Part shown: one piece after another, positions 27,190-35,912 of the stretch
How positions within the stretch are numbered: the stretch's first letter is position 1
Layout of the letters: the number at the start of each line of letters is the position of its first letter
From: Gammaproteobacteria bacterium
GTDB taxonomy: Bacteria; Pseudomonadota; Gammaproteobacteria; Steroidobacterales; Steroidobacteraceae
Assembly: GCA_025355645.1 (NCBI GenBank)
Contig: JANXZG010000135.1
Span: 41,554-105,553, forward strand
Reading direction: 5' to 3'
Length of the DNA: 64,000 nt
Program-made: the position numbers and the translations under genes
The notes under the pieces: generated by a model
Databases searched by the model: none
What the model was told of the DNA's origin: nothing
What the model saw: only the letters and a program-made list of their open reading frames with translations

Positions 27190-27846
27190 ATGAACATTGA
27201 ATTGACCAGCCTTGAGGCGCGCGTCATCGGCTGCCTGATCGAGAAGGAAATCACCACGCCCGACCAGTACCCGCTGTCCCTGAATGCGCTTGTCAATGCC
27301 TGCAACCAGAAGACCAATCGCGAGCCGGTGCTGGAGCTGCCCGAGAGCGATGTGCAGAGCGCGCTCGACGGCCTCACGCGAAAGCACCTGGTCAGCGACA
27401 AGTCCGCGGGCTACGGCGGACGAGTGAACAAGTACAAGCAGCGCTTGTGCAATACCGAGTTCGGCTCACTAAAATTCACCGCGCAGGAACTGGGTATCCT
27501 GTGCGTGCTGCTGCTGCGTGGCGCGCAGACTCCGGGGGAGCTGCGCTCGCGCACCAACCGGCTGTGCGAGTTTGCCGACGCCCAGGCGGTCGAGGACGCG
27601 CTTCAGGCCCTCCTGACGCGCGAGGACGGCCCGTTCATTGCGCGCCTGGCGCGCGCGCCGGGCTCGCGCGAGTCACGCTACGTGCAGTTGTTCACGGGTC
27701 CCGTTGCAAGCCAGCCGGAGGAGGCTCCGCGCCTGGCCGGGGCGGATCCAGCGGGCGCCGGATTGGCGGAGCGGGTCGAGCAACTCGAGCAGCAAGTTGC
27801 CGCGCTGCGCGCGGAACTCGATCAGCTCAGGCGCCCGTCGCCTTAA
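27190..27846 (+). CDS. yceH: YceH family protein (DUF480)
   Basis: 218 residues with tandem winged-helix-like halves typical of the DUF480 family. It begins [20 protein letters not shown] and continues with [19 protein letters not shown] and [19 protein letters not shown]. The C-terminus is a short coiled coil ([20 protein letters not shown]). Function is unknown, though the fold suggests nucleic acid or protein binding. The ATG follows GGAAGA. It overlaps the convergent TPR gene by 20 bases. Confidence 0.92.
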   Translation: MNIELTSLEARVIGCLIEKEITTPDQYPLSLNALVNACNQKTNREPVLELPESDVQSALDGLTRKHLVSDKSAGYGGRVNKYKQRLCNTEFGSLKFTAQELGILCVLLLRGAQTPGELRSRTNRLCEFADAQAVEDALQALLTREDGPFIARLARAPGSRESRYVQLFTGPVASQPEEAPRLAGADPAGAGLAERVEQLEQQVAALRAELDQLRRPSP

Positions 27847-28516
27847 GATGATCATCGATCCACTGCTGGAACGCATCAAGGTCCGCAACCTTGAGCCCTT
27901 GCGGATCCGTGCGACGTTCGCCGAGCCAATGCTGCATGCTGCGCATCAGCTGGTCGGCGCGTTCGCGCGCATGGTTGAATAAGTCCAGGTACGCTACGCG
28001 CACATCATCAAGCCTGCCGAGCTGCAGGCAAGCCTCCGCCCTGTCGGCAACCGCATCCATGTCGGTCGGGGCGAGCTTCAGGGCATGGTTGTAGTCATCG
28101 AGCGCCTCCCCATACGCACCGATGTGCAGGTGCGCGTAGCCAGCGCCTTTCCACGCCTCGACCATCTCGCCATTGTTGCTCAGTGCCTCGGTAAACCAGT
28201 CGAGTGCCCGGTAGTAAGCCTCGGTCGCATTCTGCTGCTCGGCGATCTGCTTGTCGGCATTCTTTTCCTGCTGCGCCTGCGCGGCGTAAGCCTTGGCCTT
28301 GTCGAGCGACTTCAGCGCGGTCTTGTACGCCTTGCGGGCCTGGATTTCCGGCTTCTCCTCCTTGTGCTCGATCTGCATGGAGGGCTCGTTCGCACCCATT
28401 CCCGCGCGGCCACCGGGGCCGCCCATGCCGCCTCCCATCTGCGCACTGGCGTCCAGCGCACCTGCGCACCCTATCAGGGCAGCGGTAGCAGCAATCTTCA
28501 GAACGAGCTTTCGCAT
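27827..28516 (-). CDS. Exported TPR protein
   Basis: About 229 residues. The N-terminus [19 protein letters not shown] could be a lipoprotein signal (LIGC lipobox), or a normal signal peptide cut after DASA. A Gly/Met-rich linker ([16 protein letters not shown]) follows, then a helical domain with at least two TPR-like units ([40 protein letters not shown]). No enzymatic motif is seen. It is divergent from the cyclophilin gene, 47 bases away, and its 3' end overlaps yceH. Probably periplasmic and involved in protein interactions. Confidence 0.8.
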   Translation of the reverse strand: MRKLVLKIAATAALIGCAGALDASAQMGGGMGGPGGRAGMGANEPSMQIEHKEEKPEIQARKAYKTALKSLDKAKAYAAQAQQEKNADKQIAEQQNATEAYYRALDWFTEALSNNGEMVEAWKGAGYAHLHIGAYGEALDDYNHALKLAPTDMDAVADRAEACLQLGRLDDVRVAYLDLFNHARERADQLMRSMQHWLGERRTDPQGLKVADLDAFQQWIDDHLKATGA

Positions 28517-28563
28517 CTCAATCCTCCGCACGGCCAATAACCAGAATCTGCGATAATCACCAG

Positions 28564-29448
28564 ATGCATTGTAACTCGCGAACGTGGATCCTTTGCGCCT
28601 TGTGTGCGCTGGTGCCGGTGAGCTGCGGGGCTGCCCCTAAGAACATGGGCGAGATCCTCGCCTCCTCGGCGCTATCGGACTGGCGCACACCAGACCCCGG
28701 CAACACCCTGTACCTCGAGCTCGGCACCGGGCGTGTCGTAATCGAGCTTGCGCCGCAGTTTGCGCCGCTGCACATCGCCAACATCCGCAAGCTGGTCCGC
28801 GCCGGATACTTCGACGGGCTGGCGGTGATACGCCTGCAGGACAATTATGTCGCCCAGTGGGGGGATGCCGAGGGGACGCGCGCGCTGCCGGCAGGCGTCG
28901 GCGATGTCGCGGCCGAGTTCGACGCCGGAATTTCGCCCAGCATGCATTTTACGCCGCTGCCCGACAAGGACGGCTATGCCCCGCAGGTCGGCTTTACCGA
29001 TGGCTTCCCCAGTGCGCGCAATGAGCAATTGCACCTGACCTGGCTCGCGCACTGTTACGGCATGGTGGGGGTCGGCCGCGATGAGAACCCGAAAAGCAGC
29101 GGCGCGGAGTTATACGCGGTGATCGGGCATGCGCCGCGCCACCTTGATCGTAACGTTGCGCTGGTGGGACGCATCGTCAAGGGCGTCGAGCTGCTGTCGA
29201 GCCTGCCGCGCGGCAAGGGTGAGCTGGGTTTCTACAACAAGGTCGAATCGCCGCTGCCTATACGCACGGTGCGCATCGCCGCGGATGTACCGATAGCGGA
29301 GCGCAGCAACCTGGAAATTCTGCGCACCGATACGCCATTGTTTACCGCACTGGTTGAATCTCGACGCAACCGGCCAGAACCGTGGTTCAAGGTCCAGGCC
29401 GGGAATATCGAGCTGTGTAACGTGCCGCTGCCGGTACGCGAACCTTAA
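28564..29448 (+). CDS. Peptidyl-prolyl cis-trans isomerase, cyclophilin type
   Basis: 294 residues with an N-terminal signal (MHCNSRTWILCALCALVPVS), so probably periplasmic. The cyclophilin domain is divergent but recognisable: TLYLELGTGRVVIELAPQFAP, HIANIRKLVRAGYFDGLAVIR, GMVGVGRDENPKSSGAELYAV and GRIVKGVELLSSLPRG. The catalytic arginine region FxR is represented by AVIRLQDNYVAQWGD. About 50 extra residues follow the fold. It likely assists folding of exported proteins. It stands alone and ends one base before the convergent DUF2721 gene. Confidence 0.87.
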   Translation: MHCNSRTWILCALCALVPVSCGAAPKNMGEILASSALSDWRTPDPGNTLYLELGTGRVVIELAPQFAPLHIANIRKLVRAGYFDGLAVIRLQDNYVAQWGDAEGTRALPAGVGDVAAEFDAGISPSMHFTPLPDKDGYAPQVGFTDGFPSARNEQLHLTWLAHCYGMVGVGRDENPKSSGAELYAVIGHAPRHLDRNVALVGRIVKGVELLSSLPRGKGELGFYNKVESPLPIRTVRIAADVPIAERSNLEILRTDTPLFTALVESRRNRPEPWFKVQAGNIELCNVPLPVREP

Positions 29449-29449
29449 G

Positions 29450-29899
29450 TCAACGGGTGACGCCGATCCGCAGCGCGGCGGTCGCGATGCGCACCTCGAT
29501 CAGGAAGGCGAGCAGCGACAGCGCGAGCGTGAGCATCGAGAGGACGAACACGATCGCGATGCACGCCGCCAGGTTCCAGCGCAGGAATGCATTGATGAAC
29601 AGCATCACGACCACCAGCGAAATCAGTAGTCCCGATGCGATGATCAGCGTAATCGCGCCATTGATGTAGCCGGACCGGCGCGCCAGCACCGCCAGCTGCC
29701 GGTGTGCATCGGCGCCGCTGCTTCCAGCCTCGGCATGCGCCAGGCCGAGCTCCAGGTGCCTCGCCCGATCGACGATGCGCGCCAGGCGGTTGGTCAGTAC
29801 ATTCAGCGTGACGCCGATGGCGGTCATCAGGAAGATCGGCGTCAGTGCGACCTGGATTAGGTGCGCAATATCCACTGCCTCGCTCATGTCAGGGCTCAT
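29450..29899 (-). CDS. DUF2721 family membrane protein
   Basis: 149 residues with three hydrophobic segments: ALTPIFLMTAIGVTLNVLT near the N-terminus, and GAITLIIASGLLISLVVVML and IAIVFVLSMLTLALSLLAFL in the C-terminal half. The motif NRLARIVDRARHLE between the first two is typical of this family of unknown function. The start is ATG at 29899 (overlapping pcuC by 11) or 29887. It is coupled to the PCu(A)C-like gene upstream, a pairing that hints at, but does not prove, a role in metal or membrane homeostasis. Confidence 0.8.
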   Translation of the reverse strand: MSPDMSEAVDIAHLIQVALTPIFLMTAIGVTLNVLTNRLARIVDRARHLELGLAHAEAGSSGADAHRQLAVLARRSGYINGAITLIIASGLLISLVVVMLFINAFLRWNLAACIAIVFVLSMLTLALSLLAFLIEVRIATAALRIGVTR

Positions 29900-30356
29900 C
29901 CCGCACTCGAACCTGCACGGTGACGGCGCCGGCGTCGCGAAAATTAAGTGTTAACGGATATAATGTCCCGGATTTGAGCGGGCGCACGATGCCCAGCAGC
30001 ATGATGTGCAGCGCTCCGGGCTCAAAGCGCAGCGTCTGCCCCGGCGGGATCTCCAGCGATGCCAGCGGGCGCATTTTTGAAAGCCCGCCTTCCAGGCGGG
30101 TTTCGTTAATCTCAGCGGACGCGGCTGCCGGCGTCCTCGCTGCGAGTAGTCGATCGGCTTTGGCGCCTGAGTTCGTGATCGTCAGGTACGCCGCGGCCAT
30201 CGCACTGACCGGCGGCGTGGGGCGCGACCATGCTCCAGTCACCTGAACGGAGCCAGTGACCTCGGGCGCAGCAGGCAGCGCGGCCAAGCCCAGCGCCATC
30301 GCCATCGCCAGCGCAGCGGCGCGGCATCCTAACTTGCTCAAATGCAGCATTCGCAT
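29889..30356 (-). CDS. PCu(A)C-type copper chaperone with an altered metal site
   Basis: 155 residues. A signal peptide (CRAAALAMAMALGLAALPAA) is followed by the DUF461/PCu(A)C beta domain: VTGAWSRPTPPVSAMAAAYLTI, INETRLEGGLSKM and LRFEPGALHIMLLG. The family binds Cu(I) with H-X10-M-X21-H-X-M and delivers it to cytochrome oxidase. Here the spacing is exact and M, H and M are kept, but the first His is Asn (EINET). Copper binding may be weakened or changed. A strong terminator lies about 15 bases upstream of the start, so its promoter is not obvious. Confidence 0.88.
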   Translation of the reverse strand: MRMLHLSKLGCRAAALAMAMALGLAALPAAPEVTGSVQVTGAWSRPTPPVSAMAAAYLTITNSGAKADRLLAARTPAAASAEINETRLEGGLSKMRPLASLEIPPGQTLRFEPGALHIMLLGIVRPLKSGTLYPLTLNFRDAGAVTVQVRVRDEP

Positions 30357-30367
30357 GTTATTCCAAC

Positions 30368-30411
30368 GAAAAAACGCCCCGGCCGCGTTTTCAGCAGCCG
30401 GGGCGTTTTAC
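30368..30411 (-). terminator. Strong rho-independent terminator
   Basis: A 13-pair stem, AAAACGCCCCGGC (30371-30383) with GCCGGGGCGTTTT (30397-30409), and a 13-base loop. On the minus strand it is followed by a T-rich tail (GTTTTTTCG). It ends the Ala-rich gene and sits just ahead of the pcuC-like start. Confidence 0.88.
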
Positions 30412-30418
30412 CACTCAA

Positions 30419-30631
30419 TTACTTGGGGCTGGCAGCAGATGCGTCGGCAGCGGCAGCCTTCTTCCTGTGATGCGGCTTCTTGGCAGCCTTAGGCGCCGTG
30501 GCAGCAGGCGCAGCGGCGGCGGGAGCCGGAGCGGCGGCCGGGGCGGCGGCGGGGGCATCGGCAGCCATCGCGGCAGCAGCGATACCAACGGTCAACAAGG
30601 CAGAAGCGATCAGCGAAGCAGACTTGTTCAT
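30419..30631 (-). CDS. Small Ala/Pro-rich exported protein with a basic His-Lys patch
   Basis: 70 residues. A clear signal peptide (MNKSASLIASALLTVGIAAA followed by AMA) leads to a mature part made almost only of Ala and Pro, ending in a basic stretch APKAAKKPHHRKKAAAAD. GGAG five bases before the ATG supports translation, and a strong terminator follows the stop. Its composition recalls the small acid-shock Asr-type proteins, but the resemblance is compositional only. It is probably monocistronic and well expressed. No function can be assigned. Confidence 0.7.
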   Translation of the reverse strand: MNKSASLIASALLTVGIAAAAMAADAPAAAPAAAPAPAAAAPAATAPKAAKKPHHRKKAAAADASAASPK

Positions 30632-30706
30632 GAGTTCTCCAGCGAGTGAGTGAAAAGACCGAATTAAAGAATACGCGTACTGCAGGAAAATCAGCCTAGA
30701 TGACGA

Positions 30707-31186
30707 TCATTTCACGATCCGCCGTTCATGACGGATCTTCGCAATCAGGTACCAGACGATCGCAAAGTTCACGACAATTACCGCGGTCTTGCCAAAACTC
30801 GGACGTTCCCAGATTTCCCAAAACTCCAATGGAATCAATGACGCAGTAACGATTGCGGTCATCCACTCGGCCCAGCGGCGGCGCATCCACAACCCAATCC
30901 CCTCGATCGAGAAAAGCGTGGCATAAACGAGCGATGCCGCGCGCAAGGTCCCGAGCTCCCGGCGCGAGAGCCCGCTGAACCACTCCAGCGAGTTGTATAC
31001 GAGGCGCCGCTCGAGCCCGGAGGGAAGCGCCGCCATCCAATTGTAGATTTGCCCGAGCATATTGGCGTCGTGCAGCCGCACGACTTCATAGGCGGTGGCC
31101 AGCAGCAGGATCACCTTGACGAGCTTGTAGAGTGCGATCGCGCGCAGCATTCCGAAGCGCGGCTCAGTGGCTGCAGTGCGCCTCAT
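30707..31186 (-). CDS. DUF2127 family membrane protein
   Basis: 159 residues with about four hydrophobic segments. It shows the family pattern AIALYKLVKVILLLATAYEV, a loop with YNWMAALPSG, SLVYATLFSIEGIGLWMRRR and TASLIPLEFWEIWERPS, then FAIVWYLIAKIRHER. Function is unknown. GAGGTG seven bases before the ATG supports the start. It is the last gene of the four-gene ABC transporter operon, nine bases after the preceding small gene, which suggests an accessory role for the transporter. Confidence 0.82.
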   Translation of the reverse strand: MRRTAATEPRFGMLRAIALYKLVKVILLLATAYEVVRLHDANMLGQIYNWMAALPSGLERRLVYNSLEWFSGLSRRELGTLRAASLVYATLFSIEGIGLWMRRRWAEWMTAIVTASLIPLEFWEIWERPSFGKTAVIVVNFAIVWYLIAKIRHERRIVK

Positions 31187-31195
31187 GATGGCACC

Positions 31196-31576
31196 TCAAG
31201 CCTGGCCCGCAGGCGGCTGGAATTCCAGCGTGGCATCAAGCAGCTTGGCAATGTCGAATACCACCAGTTCGTCGGCAATCAGCAATGGTGCAATGCCTGC
31301 CGCCGCAACCAGCGCCGCGGGCACCTGGATGCGGTCATGCTCACGGGCGACCGTCCAGGTGTCCAGGCGCCGGTCCGAGAACGCGAGGTTCAGCGCGCCC
31401 CAGCGCAGCATCGCGGCGTGCGCGAGCGGCGTGCCCTCGCCCCATTGCTTGTGCGCGAGCGCGAGCGCCGTGTCGGATGCAATCTCGGCGTGCGGCAGCT
31501 TCATCAGGTTCTGGATGTAGCGGACCATTTCCTCGGGCGGTACCAGCAGCTGCAGGTAAGGCGACGTGTTAGCCAC
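31196..31576 (-). CDS. Small hypothetical protein in an ABC transporter operon
   Basis: About 126 residues, no signal peptide and no clear membrane helix. It reads ANTSPYLQLLVPPEEMVRYI, KLPHAEIASDTALALAHKQW and FDIAKLLDATLEFQPPAG. I recognise no family. I chose the GTG at 31574-31576, two bases after the ATPase stop; the frame is open further upstream but lies over ATPase coding sequence. Tight spacing on both sides (2 and 9 bases) ties it to the transporter. A cytoplasmic regulatory or adaptor role is a guess. Confidence 0.72.
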   Translation of the reverse strand: MANTSPYLQLLVPPEEMVRYIQNLMKLPHAEIASDTALALAHKQWGEGTPLAHAAMLRWGALNLAFSDRRLDTWTVAREHDRIQVPAALVAAAGIAPLLIADELVVFDIAKLLDATLEFQPPAGQA

Positions 31577-31578
31577 CG

Positions 31579-32883
31579 TCAAGTCGGATTCTCCAGGCTG
31601 AACATCGCATTCACGTCGTCGTAGGCAAACGCCTCGGCGTAGCGGCCCCACTGCACGATCGCCCTCAGCGTGTTCTCCGCTGCCTGTTCGTTCATGAAGT
31701 CCTCGATCTCGTCGATGAAGCGGCTCTTACGGGCGCTATGCGAGGCGCGCTCATCCAGCACCCGGCGAATATGTGCCGCGAGCGGCACATAAGATAAGAG
31801 GTGCCGCAGGAAAATCCGCTTGCGCTCATCAACTGACGCAGCGGCGAACGCCATGCCATCCTCGGTCAGCTTCAGGTCGCCTCCCTCGAGTTCTGCGAAA
31901 CGCAGCATCTGCAGGGTCTCTGCTACCGGGAACAAATCGTCGATCTCCATCTGCAGATCAGATGCGATCTTGGGCAGGTCCGCGGTGCCGCTGAACGGCG
32001 GCGCCGCGACCGCTTCGAGCAGTCCTGACATCAGGTTCGTGCCGACCGCCGGCAGGATGCTGCCAATCCCTAAGCCAGGAAAGCGTTCCTGGCGCCCAAC
32101 CGCCGGGGAATCCGCCGGCCGCGCGGTCATGACCACGTAGATCCGTTCCACCAGTTCACGAAAACTCGGGTCCAGACGGTTGCGAGGCTGCGGCAACGCG
32201 ACCTTGATTTCCGATAGGATGCGGCCCGGATTGCTGCCGAACACGAGGATCCTGTCGCACATCAGCACGGCTTCCTCAATGTTGTGGGTCACGAGCACAA
32301 CGCCCTTGATCGGCATCCGGCCTTCACCCCACAGGTCCAGGAAATCGGTGCGCAGGGTCTCCGCCGTCAGCACATCAAGGGCGCTGAAGGGCTCGTCCAT
32401 CAGCAGGATGTTCGGGTGCACGACCAGCGCCCGCGCGAACCCCACGCGCTGGCGCATGCCACCTGAGAGCTCGCGCGGATAGGCGGATTCGAATCCGTCG
32501 AGACCAATCAAGTCGATCGCGGCGAGCGAGCGCTTGCGGATTTCCGGCTTCGCCATGTGCTGCGCCTCGAGGCCCAGGGCCACGTTTTCGTAAACGGTCA
32601 GCCACGGAAACAACGCGAAGCTCTGGAACACCATCGCAATGCCTGCCGCGGGGCCCGCGACCGGCTCACCCAGGTAGCTGATTTTTCCTGCACTGGGTTC
32701 CGCCAATCCCGCGATGAGCCGCAACAAGGTGGATTTCCCTGAGCCGGAACGGCCCAGCAGCCCCACGATCTGCCCCGGATTCAGCTCGAGGTTCATCCCG
32801 TCGAGCACGAGCAATTCGCCGCCATCCGATTTCGGGAATGACTTGCGAACTTCCATGCACTGCAGTAGGGGGGTGGTGCTCAT
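31579..32883 (-). CDS. ABC transporter ATP-binding protein with C-terminal AAA-associated domain
   Basis: 434 residues. The N-terminal ATPase of the nitrate/sulfonate/taurine class has Walker A LLGRSGSGKSTLLRLI, Q-loop VFQSFALFPWLTVYENVALG, signature LSGGMRQRVGFARALV, Walker B NILLMDEPFSALD and H-loop LVTHNIEEAVLMCDRI. After residue ~280 a second domain follows (IASDLQMEIDDLFPVAETLQ, LKLTEDGMAFAAASVDERKR, FLRHLLSYVPLAAHIRRVLD) that matches the AAA-associated C-terminal type and may sense a ligand or partner. It is 14 bases after the permease gene. The substrate is unknown; no binding-protein gene is nearby. Confidence 0.88.
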   Translation of the reverse strand: MSTTPLLQCMEVRKSFPKSDGGELLVLDGMNLELNPGQIVGLLGRSGSGKSTLLRLIAGLAEPSAGKISYLGEPVAGPAAGIAMVFQSFALFPWLTVYENVALGLEAQHMAKPEIRKRSLAAIDLIGLDGFESAYPRELSGGMRQRVGFARALVVHPNILLMDEPFSALDVLTAETLRTDFLDLWGEGRMPIKGVVLVTHNIEEAVLMCDRILVFGSNPGRILSEIKVALPQPRNRLDPSFRELVERIYVVMTARPADSPAVGRQERFPGLGIGSILPAVGTNLMSGLLEAVAAPPFSGTADLPKIASDLQMEIDDLFPVAETLQMLRFAELEGGDLKLTEDGMAFAAASVDERKRIFLRHLLSYVPLAAHIRRVLDERASHSARKSRFIDEIEDFMNEQAAENTLRAIVQWGRYAEAFAYDDVNAMFSLENPT

Positions 32884-32897
32884 CGCTGCGGATTCCA

Positions 32898-34616
32898 TCA
32901 AGTCAGCCGATATTTGCGTTCAGCAAAATAATACAAGGGCCGCCAGAACAATCGATTGATCACGACGACGAACAGGCTCATGACCCCGACACCCAGCACT
33001 ATCCGGTGAAAGTCGCCGGCCGTCGCGGCTTGGCTAATATAAGACCCCAGGCCCTTCGCGGTAATTTCCGTCTTGCCCCAGGTCACGAGTTCGGCCACCT
33101 GCGCGGCGTTCCAGGAGCCGCCGGACGCCGTAATCGCTCCCGTCACGTAAAATGGCAACACGCCGGGAAGGGCAACCTTACGCCACCACAACCACCCCTT
33201 GACGCCAAAGTTTGTAGCGGCGTATCGCAATTCTGCAGGCAGTGCCGAGGCGCCGGCAATGACGTTGAACAATATATACCACTGGGTGCCGAGGATCATC
33301 AGCGGGCTCAGCCAGATATCGGGCTTGAGCTTCCAGGTCACAATTCCGTACACCACAATCGGAAACAGCAGATTAGCCGGAAATGCCGCCATGAACTGCG
33401 CGGCCGGCTGCACGACCTGCGCGACCCGCGGGCGCAGCCCGACCCAGATGCCGACCGGCACCCATACGAGGCTCGCCAGCGCAATCAGCACAATCACCCG
33501 CAGCATCGTGACCAGCGCGAGTCCAACGACCTGCACGGCCTCGCTGATGGGGGTTTGCGCAATCAGGCTCGCCACTACATGCCATACGCTAAGCGCGACT
33601 GCGACGCCGACCAGCGATACCCACAACAGGTCCAAACTGCGCTTCGGCCGCGATGAGACCACGCGCGAGGCCGGATCGCCAAAGTTGAACGCGCGGCTGG
33701 TCGCAAGCACCGCGGCCTGGAACGCGACCTTGCCCGCCTTGATCAGGCGCGAGCGACGCATCATCGTCAGTGCCCAGGATTCCGGCGTGTTCTCGCTCGG
33801 GTCCTGTTCAACCTTGAACCGGTCTACCCAGGAGACGAGCGGACGGAACAGCAGCTGGTCGTAGGCCAGGATCACGAGCAGCATGGTGCCGATGGCCCAG
33901 CCGATTGCAGCGAGGTTCTTCTGCTCGATTGCCAACGCGATGTAAGAGCCAATTCCCGGCAATGCCACCGACGTGCGACCGACCGTGAATGACTCGGAAG
34001 CGACCACAAAGAACCAGCCTCCGGACATCGACATCATCATGTTCCAGACCAATGCCGGTAATCCGAAAGGCACCTCAAGCTGCCAGAAGCGCATCCACGG
34101 CGAGAGCCGGAATGAATCTGCCGCCTCGGACAACTCGGTCGGAACCGTGCGCAGCGACTGATAGAAGCTGAACGCCATGTTCCACGCCTGGCTGGTAAAG
34201 ATCAGGAATATCGATGCAAATTCCGCTCCCAGCACGCGTCCCGGGGCCAGCGACATAAAGAACACGAGGGTGATCGACATGAATCCGAGGATCGGCACCG
34301 ATTGCAGGATGTCGAGAATCGGCACCAGCAACTTGCCAGCACGCTCACTCTTCGCCGCCCAGGTCGCATAGGTCAGCGTGAAGACCAGCGACAACACCAG
34401 CGCCACCAGCATGCGCAAGGTCGTGCGTGCTGCATACTCCGGCAGGTGTCGCGGATCGAGCGAGAGCGGCACCATATCGAGCTGCGACAGCGGAATGAAC
34501 AGCCCGCGCGCCGCTTCGCCAAGGAATGCGATCAGCCCTATTACGACCACGAAAGCGATCAGGTCCCAGCGCGAAGTGAGATCTCGCAGGAAGCCAAAAG
34601 GTTCGAAGCGAAGCAT
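32898..34616 (-). CDS. Fused ABC transporter permease (two NitT/TauT-type domains)
   Basis: About 572 residues carrying two permease domains in one chain. The first spans roughly 20-280, with TLRMLVALVLSLVFTLTYA and the EAA-type loop ELSEAADSFRLSPWMRFWQL followed by EVPFGLPALV. The second spans roughly 330-565, with AVQVVGLALVTMLRVIVLIA and the loop ELRYAATNFGVKGWLWWRKV followed by ALPGVLPFYV. Each has about six membrane helices, so one polypeptide could supply the whole translocation pore. I chose ATG 34616 (MLRFEPFGFLRD); a TTG seven codons earlier is open. It heads the operon and is divergent from the MFS gene. Confidence 0.88.
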   Translation of the reverse strand: MLRFEPFGFLRDLTSRWDLIAFVVVIGLIAFLGEAARGLFIPLSQLDMVPLSLDPRHLPEYAARTTLRMLVALVLSLVFTLTYATWAAKSERAGKLLVPILDILQSVPILGFMSITLVFFMSLAPGRVLGAEFASIFLIFTSQAWNMAFSFYQSLRTVPTELSEAADSFRLSPWMRFWQLEVPFGLPALVWNMMMSMSGGWFFVVASESFTVGRTSVALPGIGSYIALAIEQKNLAAIGWAIGTMLLVILAYDQLLFRPLVSWVDRFKVEQDPSENTPESWALTMMRRSRLIKAGKVAFQAAVLATSRAFNFGDPASRVVSSRPKRSLDLLWVSLVGVAVALSVWHVVASLIAQTPISEAVQVVGLALVTMLRVIVLIALASLVWVPVGIWVGLRPRVAQVVQPAAQFMAAFPANLLFPIVVYGIVTWKLKPDIWLSPLMILGTQWYILFNVIAGASALPAELRYAATNFGVKGWLWWRKVALPGVLPFYVTGAITASGGSWNAAQVAELVTWGKTEITAKGLGSYISQAATAGDFHRIVLGVGVMSLFVVVINRLFWRPLYYFAERKYRLT

Positions 34617-34697
34617 GCCGGCATTTTCGCAGGACAAGCCGCAAACTAGCTAGTAGGGTAGGCATATTTCGCCCACACCAAAAATGTCACGCAAGCC

Positions 34698-35912
34698 ATG
34701 GACAATAGCCTGATTGCAAGAGCCGTTCCCTCACCCGCTGACCCGACGCGCTTCAGCGTGCTGGGCGCGATCAGCTTTTCGCATTTCCTGAATGACATGC
34801 TGCAGTCACTGATTGTGGCGATCTATCCGTTATTGAAGGGCACGTTCACGCTGAATTTCGTGCAGATCGGGCTGATCACGCTGACCTACCAGCTATGCGG
34901 GTCCTTGTTCCAGCCGCTGATTGGCAGCTACACGGACCGCCACCCGCAGGCGCATTTGCTCTCTGTCGGCATGACCTTCTCGCTGGTCGGCCTGCTGACC
35001 CTGGCTTTCGCTCCCACCTACCCCTTGATCGTCGTGGGCGCAGGCCTGATCGGTACCGGCTCGGCAATTTTTCACCCCGAGTCATCGCGCATCGCGCGAC
35101 TGGCCTCCGGCGGCCGGCATGGCCTCGCCCAGTCGATATTCCAGGTCGGTGGCAGCACCGGGAGCGCAATCGGCCCGCTGCTGGCAGCGTGGATCGTGCT
35201 GCCGCATGGCAAGGAGAGCCTCGCGTGGTTCGGCCTTGTGGCGCTGCTCGCCATTGCAGTGCTGTGGAACGTCGGCGGGTGGTACCACCGCAACCATGTC
35301 GCCCCAAGCGTCGCCGGTCGAGCGCAGCACGCAGCGAGCTCTATCGCCGCTGGGCCAATCGCATGGCCGATCACGATTCTGGTGGTCCTGATATTTTCGA
35401 AATTCTTCTACCTTGCCAGCATCAGCAGCTATTTCACTTTCTACCTGATCCAGAAGTTCCATGTGAGCGTCGCCTCGGCACAGGTTCACCTGGCGATGTT
35501 CCTCGGCGCGACCGCGCTTGGCACGCTGCTGGGCGGCCCCATAGGCGATCGGATCGGGCGCAAGTGGATCATCTGGGGATCGATCCTGGGGGTGGCGCCA
35601 TTCACGCTGATGCTGCCGTACGCTGATCTGGCGTGGACCGGCATCCTGTCCGTCGTGATCGGCCTGATCCTCGCGTCGGCGTTTTCCTCGATCGTGCTGT
35701 ACGGCCAGGAGCTGATGCCGGGGCGCGTCGGCATGGTGTCGGGGCTGTTCTTTGGTTTCGCCTTCGGCGCGGGCGGGCTCGGCGCCGCGATCCTCGGCGT
35801 GGTGGCCGACCATTACGGCATCGAATTCATCTACCGCGTCTGCGCGTTCCTGCCATTGCTCGGCGTGGTCGCCGCCTTCCTGCCTACGACGTCCAGTCGA
35901 GCGTGCGCTTGA
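34698..35912 (+). CDS. fsr: MFS efflux transporter, Fsr (fosmidomycin resistance) type
   Basis: 404 residues with about 12 membrane helices. The N-terminal block [20 protein letters not shown] and the motif A-like loop [17 protein letters not shown] are typical of Fsr. [24 protein letters not shown] and the second-half loop [17 protein letters not shown] also fit. Fsr-like proteins export fosmidomycin and related small molecules. The true substrate is not known here. It is divergent from the ABC operon by 81 bases and overlaps the convergent glpK by 29 bases. Confidence 0.9.
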   Translation: MDNSLIARAVPSPADPTRFSVLGAISFSHFLNDMLQSLIVAIYPLLKGTFTLNFVQIGLITLTYQLCGSLFQPLIGSYTDRHPQAHLLSVGMTFSLVGLLTLAFAPTYPLIVVGAGLIGTGSAIFHPESSRIARLASGGRHGLAQSIFQVGGSTGSAIGPLLAAWIVLPHGKESLAWFGLVALLAIAVLWNVGGWYHRNHVAPSVAGRAQHAASSIAAGPIAWPITILVVLIFSKFFYLASISSYFTFYLIQKFHVSVASAQVHLAMFLGATALGTLLGGPIGDRIGRKWIIWGSILGVAPFTLMLPYADLAWTGILSVVIGLILASAFSSIVLYGQELMPGRVGMVSGLFFGFAFGAGGLGAAILGVVADHYGIEFIYRVCAFLPLLGVVAAFLPTTSSRACA

